Assembly (NCBI GenBank): GCA_013822265.1
Contig: PNKD01000002.1
Location: 28,563 to 92,562, forward strand
Length of the DNA stretch: 64,000 bases
Reading direction: 5' to 3'
From: Leptothrix sp. (in: b-proteobacteria)
GTDB lineage: Bacteria; Pseudomonadota; Gammaproteobacteria; Burkholderiales; Burkholderiaceae_C
This document shows, piece after piece, positions 18,135 to 27,264 of the stretch (positions are counted from its first letter, which is position 1; each line of letters starts with the position of its first letter). The notes under the pieces are model-generated. The model saw nothing but the letters and a program-made list of their open reading frames with translations. It ran no database searches and had not been told where the DNA came from. The position numbers and the translations under genes were made by a program.

Positions 18135-19238
18135 TCAGACCAGCACCGCCTGCACCGGCCGCCGCAGCGACGGCCGCATCTCCGGCCCACGGCCGAAGCG
18201 CACCACCAGGTCGGGCCGGCCTGTCCCTAGCCCCATCGCGCTGGCAAAGGGCGCACGCAGCGCCGTCACCTCCACCGGTTGATTCAACATCGCGTTGCGC
18301 ACGCCCAGCGCCGTGGCCTGCAGCGCGAAGCGCTCGTAGCAGCGCCCCACCTCCACCCAGTGCACCGCGTCGGCGGCGGCCCCGGCGAAGACCGCGATGC
18401 CGGCCGAACTGCGCAGCTGCCGCGCGTACTTGTCGTTCTCGCCGTGGGTGGTGAAGAACAGGCTGAACATCGGGCGGCCAAGCCAGGCCGGCAGTGGTGG
18501 GCTGCCGGATGAGGCGGCATACAGGCCGTCGCCGCTGCGCACCGCATCGCTGCCGCTGAAGCGTATCCACACCTTCAACTCGTCGACGAAGGCGGGGTCG
18601 CTCATCTGCGCCGCATTGCCCTGCAACACGAAGTCGAGCACCCTTTCCATCGCGCTGCGCTCGGTCAGCAGCGACAGCTGCACGCCAGGGCTGCTGCCCG
18701 CCTGCTGCAACAGCGCAAGATCCTGCGGACTCAGCGGCTGGCCGTCGTAGTCGCCTCGGGTGCACTGTCGCTGCGGGATGGCCTGGAACAGCGGCGAGGC
18801 CGCAGCCGGCGCAGGCTCCAGGCGCACGCGCACGACCGTGGCGGCGGCGTCGAAGTCGACTTCTCCCTTCAGCCCATGCGCCAGCGCCGCATGCACCAGG
18901 TTCTCGGCCGCACAGCCCAGCGAGACGAAGAGGTGGTGGTCGTCGGGGTCGACCGCCGGGCAACGCCGCGACAGGTCGGGCAGGATGTGGATGGCCCGCT
19001 CGGCAAGCCGGAACTTCCAGCACTGCGTGTTGTGGCTGGAAGGTGCCAGCGTCGCGTAGCGCACCAGTTCACGCTGCAGGTCGGCTGCGCCGGCGGCACC
19101 CGGCCGGCCATGCCGCCAGGTCTCGGCCACGGCCTGCTCGTAGCTGCCGACGCCGGAGGCCGGAGCGCAGGCCTGAAGCCCCGACAGGCCGCCGACTGCG
19201 GCCGCGGTGGACAGCGAGAAGTGCCTGCGGCTGATCAT
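18135..19238 (-). CDS. Acg-type nitroreductase family protein with Tat-like signal
   Basis: MISRRHFSLSTAAAVGGLSGLQAC; RYATLAPSSHNTQCWKFRLAERAIHILPDLSRRCPAVDPDDHHLFVSLGCAAENL. Confidence 0.8.
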   Translation of the reverse strand: MISRRHFSLSTAAAVGGLSGLQACAPASGVGSYEQAVAETWRHGRPGAAGAADLQRELVRYATLAPSSHNTQCWKFRLAERAIHILPDLSRRCPAVDPDDHHLFVSLGCAAENLVHAALAHGLKGEVDFDAAATVVRVRLEPAPAAASPLFQAIPQRQCTRGDYDGQPLSPQDLALLQQAGSSPGVQLSLLTERSAMERVLDFVLQGNAAQMSDPAFVDELKVWIRFSGSDAVRSGDGLYAASSGSPPLPAWLGRPMFSLFFTTHGENDKYARQLRSSAGIAVFAGAAADAVHWVEVGRCYERFALQATALGVRNAMLNQPVEVTALRAPFASAMGLGTGRPDLVVRFGRGPEMRPSLRRPVQAVLV

Positions 19239-19583
19239 GAATCCCCCTTTGCCGGCGTACGCCAGCATTCCGGGGCCGTGGCCACAGCCGAGGATGACAT
19301 GCAGGGCACCGACGCCCGCGGTCTGTGGGCCAACCCCCTCTGCGGCCATTCTTCGTCTGGCCGCCGCCCTGCCCCGTTGAGCAGCCTCAATTCGCGCCGG
19401 CGCGCGCTGCAGCGCCAGCACCACACACGACCTGCATCAACTCGCGCGCAGCACGCCGCGCCGGCCGATGCCGCAGCCCATCACCCGCCATCGGACCTTC
19501 GTCGCACGCGTCCACCGGGCCGGCGCGGTCTGCGTAAGCTCCACGCATTGCCGCACCCTGCGCGACCCGCTCGCCGCCCTGCC

Positions 19584-21497
19584 ATGTCCTCTCTGCTCTC
19601 GACCCTCGCCCGCGCCGGCCGCGCCCTGTGGTGGTTTCTCGACGCCAGCCGCCGCGCCCTGCTCAACCTGCTTTTCGTCGCGCTGCTGGCCGCGCTGGCC
19701 TGGGGCCTGCTGCGGGGCGGCGCGCCGGCACTGCAGCCGAAGACGGCGCTGGTGCTCGACCTGCAGGGCCGCATCAGCGAGCAGCGCCCGGCCAGCAGCC
19801 GCAGCGCCGTGCTGCGCCACCTGCAGGGTGAGGGCGACGGCGGCGCGCGGCTGCGCGACCTGCTGGCCGTGCTCGACGCCGCTGCCAAGGACCCGGCCAT
19901 CACCCACGCGCTGCTGATGACCGACGATCTCGGCGCCGCCGGCCTGCCCACGCTGCGCGAGGTGGCCGCGGCGCTGCAGCGCCTGCAGGCCGCGGGCAAG
20001 CCGGTGATCGCGTGGGGCGCCCAGCTCGACCAGCGCGGCTACTACCTGGCGGCGCACGCCAGCGAGGTCTGGCTGCACCCGATGGGCAGCGTCAGCGTGC
20101 AGGGCTACGGCCGCCTGCGCAGCTACTACAAGGACTTGTTCGACAAGGTCGGCATCACCGCCCATGTGGTGCGCGCCGGCCAGTACAAGAACGCAGGCGA
20201 GACCTTCACCGCCAGCGGGCCTTCGCCGCAAACGCTGGAAAGCGACGCCGCGCTCTACGGTGCGCTGTGGGCCAGCTGGACCACGGGCGTCGAGCGGGCA
20301 CGCAAGAAGCCCGCCGGCAGCGTGATGCAGGCCATCGACTCGCTGCCGGCCAGCCTCGAGCAGGCCGGTGGCGACCCCGCCGGGTGGGCGCTGCAGCGCC
20401 AGTGGGTGGACGCGCTGAAGACACGCGACGAGATGCGGGCGGCGATGGTCCAGCGCGGCGCGGTGGCCGACGACGCCAAACCCGACGATGGCCGCAGCAC
20501 CACCTTCCGCCAGGTGCACTGGCGCGACTACCTCGCCCGCATCAAGCCGCGCACCGACGGCGACGCGCTGGGCGTGATCGTCGCCGAGGGCGGCATCGGC
20601 GACGGCCGCGACGGCCCCGGGCGCATTGGCGGCCTGAGCACGGCCGAGCTCATCCGCCAGGCGCGCGACGACAAGCACATCAAGGCCCTGGTGCTGCGCG
20701 TCAACTCGCCCGGTGGCAGCGCCTTCGGCAGCGAACTCGTGCGCCGCGAGCTCGAGCTCACGCGCGCCGCCGGCAAGCCGGTGGTGGTGTCGATGGGCGA
20801 CGTCGCGGCCTCGGGCGGCTACTGGATCAGCCTGGCCGCCGACGAGATCGTGGCCGACGAGGCCACCATCACCGGCAGCATCGGCGTGGTGGCCATGCTG
20901 CCCAGCGCCGGCGCGGCCTTAGGCAAGCTGGGCATCAACGCCGCCGGCAGCAGCACCACCTGGCTGGGCACGGCCTACGACCCGCGGCGCGGTCTCGACC
21001 CGCGTTTCGAACGCCTGCTGCAGGCCAGTGTCGACCATGTCTACCGCGACTTCACCGCACGCGCGGCTGCCGCGCGCAAGACCACGCCCGAGAAGATCGA
21101 CGCCGTGGCGCAGGGCCGCGTGTGGGCCGGCAAGGACGCGCTGGGCCACGGCCTGGTCGACCGCCTGGGCGGCCTGGAGAATGCGTTGAAGAGCGCCGCC
21201 ACACGCGCCAAGCTGGGCGCCGATGCACGTGTCGTCTACGTCGAGGCCGCGCCGGGCCGGCTGGACCGCTGGCTGCAGCGTTTCGGCCTGGCCGAGTTGA
21301 CCGCGTGGGCCGGTGCGGCCGGCGCACTGTTCGCCGGTGACCCCGCCAGCACCGCGCTCACGACGGCCGCCGCCGCGCTGGGCCTGCCGCCCGCGGCCGC
21401 CGCGCCCTTGCTCGACGATCTGGCCTGGCTGGCCGAGCCCATGCCTGACGGCCGCCACTTCACGGCCGCCACGCACTGCCTGTGCGTGGCGCCTTGA
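19584..21497 (+). CDS. sppA: Signal peptide peptidase SppA, 67K type
   Basis: N-terminal TM; KALVLRVNSPGGSAFGSELVRREL; VVVSMGDVAASGGYWISLAADEIVADEATITGSIGVV. Confidence 0.93.
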   Translation: MSSLLSTLARAGRALWWFLDASRRALLNLLFVALLAALAWGLLRGGAPALQPKTALVLDLQGRISEQRPASSRSAVLRHLQGEGDGGARLRDLLAVLDAAAKDPAITHALLMTDDLGAAGLPTLREVAAALQRLQAAGKPVIAWGAQLDQRGYYLAAHASEVWLHPMGSVSVQGYGRLRSYYKDLFDKVGITAHVVRAGQYKNAGETFTASGPSPQTLESDAALYGALWASWTTGVERARKKPAGSVMQAIDSLPASLEQAGGDPAGWALQRQWVDALKTRDEMRAAMVQRGAVADDAKPDDGRSTTFRQVHWRDYLARIKPRTDGDALGVIVAEGGIGDGRDGPGRIGGLSTAELIRQARDDKHIKALVLRVNSPGGSAFGSELVRRELELTRAAGKPVVVSMGDVAASGGYWISLAADEIVADEATITGSIGVVAMLPSAGAALGKLGINAAGSSTTWLGTAYDPRRGLDPRFERLLQASVDHVYRDFTARAAAARKTTPEKIDAVAQGRVWAGKDALGHGLVDRLGGLENALKSAATRAKLGADARVVYVEAAPGRLDRWLQRFGLAELTAWAGAAGALFAGDPASTALTTAAAALGLPPAAAAPLLDDLAWLAEPMPDGRHFTAATHCLCVAP

Positions 21498-21519
21498 CGC
21501 CGGCCCGGATGCCGCGGCG

Positions 21520-21813
21520 CTAGACGATGGTCACCAGCACCAGCCAAGCCGCCGCGGCCAGGGCCATCGGCTGCGGCCGCACGGGCCGGCGCCACAGCGA
21601 CAGGCACAGAAAGACGTTGTAAGGCACCGGCGCGAAGTGCAGCGCTGCCGCCCAGGGCATGGGCGCGCCGACGGCGGCGATCATCAGCGCGCCGAAACTG
21701 GCCAACAGGTTGACCATGGTGCCGACGAGCAGCATGTCGCGCCAGAACAGCTGGCGCAGCGGCACGTCGCCACGCCAGCAGCGCGCCAGGAAGTGGCCCG
21801 ACCCGGTGCGCAT
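21520..21813 (-). CDS. Small hypothetical membrane protein
   Basis: 97 aa with three hydrophobic segments. Confidence 0.5.
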   Translation of the reverse strand: MRTGSGHFLARCWRGDVPLRQLFWRDMLLVGTMVNLLASFGALMIAAVGAPMPWAAALHFAPVPYNVFLCLSLWRRPVRPQPMALAAAAWLVLVTIV

Positions 21814-21877
21814 CAGGCCGGCACGCAGGCCCCGGGTGAGGCAGCCATGGCCGCCGATGGGCGCTGGCGCACGCCGC

Positions 21878-22621
21878 TCAGCCCAGGCGCTGCGGCCCGC
21901 GCCGCCCGGCTTCGACGAGGCAGCGCCCCCGCGCCGCGCCCGGCCGTGCGCGCCGCGGGTCGGGCCGGGCCGGGCAGTCCTGCAGGGTCACGGTGTTGCT
22001 GCGGCCCCTGCCAGGCCGGGGGCCGGCCTGCGGGTCGCGGTACCGGTGGTCGTCGAGCGGGTGAAAACGCGCCAGCCGGCCCCAGTCGCGGCGGCCCTGC
22101 AGGCGCAGCTTGCCGTCCTCGTGACGGCGCGGCGCGTCGGGCGACGCACTGTCGTGGCCGTTTTCGTCGATGCAGTCGCCGAGGAAGACGACGAGGTCCA
22201 GCCGCGACACCGCGGCGTCGGGCGCCGGCGCGGTGCGCGTGCGGCCCGTCGTGCGGCGCTGGCCCAGCGTGGCGAAGCGATGGAAGTACCAGTGCCCGGG
22301 CTGCAGGCCCGTGGGCTCGGCGTGCGCGCTGTGGGCGTCGTCGCCGACGGCCGTTTCGGCGCTTCGCGCGACGACACGCGTGCAGGCTTCGTCGTCGGCC
22401 CCTTCCCATTGCACCGGGGCCTGGGCGGGCAGGTCGGCGCCGGTGAGCAGCGTCCGCAGCACCACGCCGTGGGCACGCGGCGGGCCCGCGGCCACGCCGA
22501 GTGCGAAGCGCGGCGCGTCGGCCGTCCTCGCGTGGCGCGCGAACAGCGGCGCCGTGCCCGCCGCCAGCGCCAGCCCCAGCGGGCCGCGGCGCGACGGCCG
22601 CGCAGCCGGCGTGGCGCTCAC
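21878..22621 (-). pseudogene. Decayed PhoD-like alkaline phosphatase with internal deletions
   Basis: Tat-like start, then RFALGVAAGPPRAHGVVLRTLLTGADLPAQ and GLQPGHWYFHRF; DAAVSRLDLVVFLGDCIDENGHD joins directly to RLARFHPLDDHRYRDPQAGPRPGRG, which in PhoD proteins lies much later. Confidence 0.7.
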
Positions 22622-22693
22622 TGGACCACCCTCCGCGCTGTGCGCTCCGGGATGAGCGCTTGGGGGCGGCCCGGCACGTTCATGTCGGCGTGC

Positions 22694-23410
22694 TCATGCC
22701 GGCGGCAGCGTGGCCGGGCGGGCCAGCGCGTCGACGCTGCTGCCCTGCTGGCGCAGCAGCGCCTCCAGCGCCGGCAGCAGCGGGCCCAGCCGTTCGTCGA
22801 TGGCGGCGCGCACGGTGTCGACAAAGACCTGCGTCTGGCGCTCGATCTCGACGTTCAGCGGCGCGCCCTCGGCCTTCTCGGCAAAGGTGGTCTGGCGCAG
22901 CGTCTCGGGGATCAGCCAGACTTCGAACCAGCCGCTGCCGTCGGCGTGGCGCTGGGCCTGCGCCACCGTCAGGCTGGCGCCGTTGACGGCGATGTAGCCC
23001 TTGGCGAAGACGTAGCGCATCCACGGCGCCGGCACGGCGATCTTCAGCACGTGGTTGTTCTCGGGCCGGCGCACTTCGGCCACCGTGGCCAGGAAATCGA
23101 CATGGCCCGACAAGGGGTGGCCGCCGATCTCGGCGCCGTCTTTGGCCGCACGCTCGACGTTGACGCGGCTGCCTTCGCGCAGCGTGCCCAGCGTGGTCAG
23201 CGCCAGGCTCTGCTGCATGACGTCGAAGTCGGCGGCGTCGTCGCCGTGCAGCGCGGTGACGGTGAGGCAGACGCCGTCCACCGCGACGCTGGCACCGATG
23301 GCCAGGCCCGCGGCAAAACCCGGCGCCAAGCCGAGCGTGAAGCTGCGCAGCCCGGTGCGGTCGGTGATGGCGCGGACGGTCGCGAGACCCTGGACGATGC
23401 CTGTGAACAT
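22694..23410 (-). CDS. ribE: Riboflavin synthase alpha chain, with C-terminal extension
   Basis: MFTGIVQGLATVRAI; VAVDGVCLTVTAL; GGHPLSGHVD; KGYIAVNGASLTV. Confidence 0.93.
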   Translation of the reverse strand: MFTGIVQGLATVRAITDRTGLRSFTLGLAPGFAAGLAIGASVAVDGVCLTVTALHGDDAADFDVMQQSLALTTLGTLREGSRVNVERAAKDGAEIGGHPLSGHVDFLATVAEVRRPENNHVLKIAVPAPWMRYVFAKGYIAVNGASLTVAQAQRHADGSGWFEVWLIPETLRQTTFAEKAEGAPLNVEIERQTQVFVDTVRAAIDERLGPLLPALEALLRQQGSSVDALARPATLPPA

Positions 23411-23448
23411 GGGCGGGAGCTTAGCAGCGCTGCCTACACTGCGAAGCC

Positions 23449-24606
23449 ATGGAGCCCTTCAAGAACCTGCTGAGCCCGGCGCTGGTGGACGGCACGTCCG
23501 CACTGTTGCAGGTGCGCGCCGCGGCCCTGGGCCTGCGCTTCGACGCCGTGGCCTTCGCTGCCATCGCCAAGGCCGGCCTGGAGACACTGGAGATGAAGGC
23601 GCGTGCGATGCAGATCTGCGACGCGCTGCAGGCCACGCTGCCGGCCGACTTCGGCACCGCCGCCACGCTGCTGGAGGCGGCGCTGGCCCCGCCGATGCCC
23701 GACGATGCCGTGTCGGCGCCGCCGGGCCTGCACCATGGCCTGCGCGGTTGGGTGCTGTGGCCGGTGGGCGAGTTCGTGGCCCGCCAGGGCCAGGCGCAGC
23801 CGGCACGAGCGCTGGCCGTGCTGCACGCCCTGACGCAGCGATTCACGGCCGAGTTCGCCATACGGGATTTCATCGTCAACCACCCGGCGCTCTGCTTGGC
23901 CACCTTCGAGCGCTGGCAGCACGACCCAAGCGCCCACGTGCGCCGGCTGGTCAGCGAAGGCAGTCGCCCGCGGCTGCCCTGGGGCCGGCGCCTGCACGCA
24001 CTGGTGCACGACCCGGCGCCTGCGCTGCCGCTGCTGCGCACGCTGCAGGACGACCCCAGCGCCTACGTGCGCCGCAGCGTCGCCAACCACCTCAACGACA
24101 TCGCCAAGGACCACCCGGCGCTGGTGGCCGGCTGGGTGCACGAGCACCTGCCAGGCGCCAGCGCCGAGCGGCGCGCGCTGCTGCGCCACGCCAGCCGCTC
24201 GCTGATCAAGCAGGGCCATGCCGCCACGCTGGCGGCGTGGGGCCTGGGTCAGGCGCTGCAGGGCATGGTGGCGCTGAAGCTCGCGCCGCGGCGCGTGACG
24301 CTGGGCGGGGCGCTGCAACTGGCGCTCACGCTGCGCTCGAACGCCGGCCAGGTGCAGCGGCTGGCCGTGGACTACGTGGTGCACCACGTCAAGGCCGACG
24401 GCAGCCTGCGCCCCAAGGTGTTCAAGGGCTGGACCATCGAATTGCTGCCCGGCGCCTCGGTCACACTGGCCCGCAGCCATGTGCTGCGCCCGGTGACGAC
24501 ACGCCGCTATCACGTCGGGCGGCACGAACTCAGCGTGCAGGTCAACGGCAGCGAGGTCGCACGCAGCGCCTTCACGCTGGCCCTGCCGCACGGCAGGGCT
24601 GCCTGA
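23449..24606 (+). CDS. DNA alkylation repair protein, AlkC-like (HEAT-like repeats plus C-terminal Ig-like domain)
   Basis: HVRRLVSEGSRPRLPWGRRL; DDPSAYVRRSVANHLNDIAKDHP; beta-rich C-terminus. Confidence 0.85.
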   Translation: MEPFKNLLSPALVDGTSALLQVRAAALGLRFDAVAFAAIAKAGLETLEMKARAMQICDALQATLPADFGTAATLLEAALAPPMPDDAVSAPPGLHHGLRGWVLWPVGEFVARQGQAQPARALAVLHALTQRFTAEFAIRDFIVNHPALCLATFERWQHDPSAHVRRLVSEGSRPRLPWGRRLHALVHDPAPALPLLRTLQDDPSAYVRRSVANHLNDIAKDHPALVAGWVHEHLPGASAERRALLRHASRSLIKQGHAATLAAWGLGQALQGMVALKLAPRRVTLGGALQLALTLRSNAGQVQRLAVDYVVHHVKADGSLRPKVFKGWTIELLPGASVTLARSHVLRPVTTRRYHVGRHELSVQVNGSEVARSAFTLALPHGRAA

Positions 24607-24612
24607 TGAGTC

Positions 24613-24773
24613 AGAGCGTGAGCGTTTTTCGGGCGCGCCCGGGCAGCGCGCCAAAAGGCGCCCGATCTGGGCGCAAGGCGCAGACACAGCTCGGGCTATG
24701 TCGAGCACTTGCAACGACGAGCAGGTGCTTCTTGGTGTGATGAGCGGGCATGAACGAGAGACTCTCACGCTCT
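24613..24773. repeat. 10-bp perfect inverted repeat (AGAGCGTGAG / CTCACGCTCT) bounding a ~140-bp spacer in a long intergenic region
   Basis: 24613-24622 and 24764-24773 read directly. Confidence 0.55.
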
Positions 24774-25123
24774 CAGTAGACGAGATCAGGCCGCGGCACA
24801 CGCTGCCACCGCCAGCGCGGCCGCGAACATCAACCCCGTCCGATCCTCGAGACGGCCCGTGGCACGACAGCCAGGTGGACGGCTCGCCCCGGCGCCGTCT
24901 GCCATCCGTGATCTGCCATCTGTCATCTGCCGTCTCCCTGCGCGCCGTTGTGCGGCGCTGCTGCCGCGTCCGGCCAGCCTGTCCACGTTGCAAGCGCGCG
25001 CTCCGCCCGCTCACGGGGCCCGCGCCACAGGGGATTGCGCTCACGCGCCGGGCTGCTGCTCAAACCCGGCATGACATACTGCCAGCACGTGTTGCGCCCA
25101 GGATTCCAACCCGCAATCCAACG

Positions 25124-26428
25124 ATGTCGATGTTCCCGCCGGATCACGCGCTGAGGGCCACGCTGGCCGACGAAGTCCACGCCCGGCCGCCGGAAGCGAT
25201 GACGGCGCCGGCCCGCGCCAGCTACGTCGCGGTGCTGATCGACGCCGAGCAGCGCAGCTGGGAACTGGCCCACCTGACGACGCTGTGCGAGACCCAGGGC
25301 GTGCCTGCGCCCCACCCCGGTGACACCCACTTCCGCGCCGAGTTCGGCAGCGGGCCCGGCGCCTGGCGGCTCAAGTGGGAGCGCCACGGCGAGTTCTCGG
25401 GCTACACGGTGATCGCCGCCGGGCTCTCAGAGCCGCCCTTTCGCAACCTCGCCGCGGCCCTGCTGCCCGAGGGTTGGCTGGCCCAGATACCGGGCACCAC
25501 CATCGCCGCCGTGCACGCCAAATTGCTGGCCACGCCCGAAGAGCCCTATCTCACCGCGCTGCTGGGCGACGCCTTCAGCGGCCAGAGCCTGGTCGCCGCC
25601 GAGATCGCCGATGGCGCCGCCCGCGTGTTCACCGACTTCCAGCTGCACGAGGGCTGTTCGCGCTTCGTGCTCGTCGACAGGCACCTCACCGAACGCCAGG
25701 CCGGACGCACGCTGCAACGCCTGTTCGAGATCGAGGCCTACCGCATGCTGGCACTGCTGGCCTTGCCCATCGCGCGGCGGCAGAACCCGCGCATCGTGCA
25801 GATCGAGGCCGCGCTGGCCACGCTCACCGACGGCATCGCACGCGGCGAGGGCGACGACGAGGCGCTGCTGCACGAGCTGACCCGGCTGGCCGCCGAGGTC
25901 GAGAGCGGGCTGGCCGCGAGCAGCTTCCGCTTCGGCGCCTGCCGCGCCTACGAGGAACTGGTGGGGCGCCGCATCGCCGAGCTGCGCGAAGGGCGCCTGC
26001 CCGGCCTGCAGACGCTGGACGAGTTCATGTCGCGCCGCTTCACGCCCGCCGTCGCCACCTGCAACACGGTCTCGCAGCGCCTGCACGACCTGTCCGAACG
26101 CGTGGCGCAGGCCAGCGCGCTGCTGAGCACGCGTGTCGACATCACGCGCGAGCGCCAGAACCAGGCGCTGCTGGCCAGCATGGACCGCCGCGCCAAGCTG
26201 CAGCTGCGCCTGCAGCAGACGGTCGAGGGCCTGTCGGTGGCGGCCATCTGCTACTACGTGGCGGGGCTGGTCGGTTACGGCGCCAAGGCGCTGAAGGGCC
26301 TGGGCCTGCCGTTGAATGTCGATCTCGCCGTAGGCCTGAGCATCCCCGTCGTCGCCGTGGCGGTGATGGCTGCGGTGCGCCGCGCGCGCGGCCACGCCAG
26401 CCCCGGCACCCGCAGCTTCAAAGGCTGA
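25124..26428 (+). CDS. DUF3422 family membrane protein
   Basis: MSMFPPDHALRATLADEVHARPPEAMTAPARASYVAVL; C-terminal TM region VAAICYYVAGLVGYGAKALKGLGLP. Confidence 0.88.
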   Translation: MSMFPPDHALRATLADEVHARPPEAMTAPARASYVAVLIDAEQRSWELAHLTTLCETQGVPAPHPGDTHFRAEFGSGPGAWRLKWERHGEFSGYTVIAAGLSEPPFRNLAAALLPEGWLAQIPGTTIAAVHAKLLATPEEPYLTALLGDAFSGQSLVAAEIADGAARVFTDFQLHEGCSRFVLVDRHLTERQAGRTLQRLFEIEAYRMLALLALPIARRQNPRIVQIEAALATLTDGIARGEGDDEALLHELTRLAAEVESGLAASSFRFGACRAYEELVGRRIAELREGRLPGLQTLDEFMSRRFTPAVATCNTVSQRLHDLSERVAQASALLSTRVDITRERQNQALLASMDRRAKLQLRLQQTVEGLSVAAICYYVAGLVGYGAKALKGLGLPLNVDLAVGLSIPVVAVAVMAAVRRARGHASPGTRSFKG

Positions 26429-26444
26429 ACGGCGAGCGCGCCGA

Positions 26445-27047
26445 TCAGGCGCTGGCGGTGTCGTCCACCGGCTGCTCAAGGCGCTTCAGATGCGCGGGCA
26501 GCCTGTCGATCAGCCGCCGGAATGCGCCCGGCCACTCGATCGACGCATCCTCGGCGAGGTCGGGCACGCGCTTGGCGATGAGGCCAGTGCCTTGCGGTGC
26601 GATGCGTCCGCACGCGCCCAGCAGACCGCGAATCTGATGGACGCGGGCAGTGCGAGCCCTGACGAAACCCTGCCGAACAAGGTGCAGCGCAAGCACGGAC
26701 CGCTGCTCGATATTCCTGATCGGCACGAAGCACATCGAAGGACGGGCCACGGCGTCGCAGATCGCTGCGGCAGCAGCTGCGTCGCTCTTGTGGCTCTTCA
26801 CGTACGGCTTGACGCACTGTGGCGCCATCGGTCGCACGGCGTGACCCACGGCCTGCAGCCTGCCCGCCCGGCGATGCACGCAGCCGCAAGCCTCCGTGCC
26901 GACAAGGCGAGCGGGAAGGTTGGCCAAGAACGCCGCGGCCCGGTCGCGGTGCAACTGCCTGCGCGGCACGGCCTGGCCGTGCTCGTTGCCGCCGTGCACC
27001 TGGAACACGTTCTTGGCCGGATCGAGGCCGACTGTCGCGATCCGCAT
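26445..27047 (-). pseudogene. IS110-family transposase remnant (N-terminal half only)
   Basis: MRIATVGLDPAKNVFQVHGGNEHG, GTEACG, APQCVKPYVKSHKSDAAAAAAICDAVARPSM; ends after about 200 aa, no C-terminal Transposase_20 region. Confidence 0.85.
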
Positions 27048-27264
27048 GGCGCGCGCTCCTTCCCGGGCGAGTGCCTGCCGACACTTGCGCGCCGGCACGT
27101 CGATGACGCCCTCGGCCGGGGGGGGTTGTCCATCCCATCGCTCACAAGACATGGCCTACAAGACATGGCGCTGAAGGTCAGATCCGTGACGAAGCGTTAA
27201 GGCGAGCCAAAGACGGCCAATTCCTGGGCTGCCGGAGCGCCCGGCTCGCGTAAGCTGCGCCACC

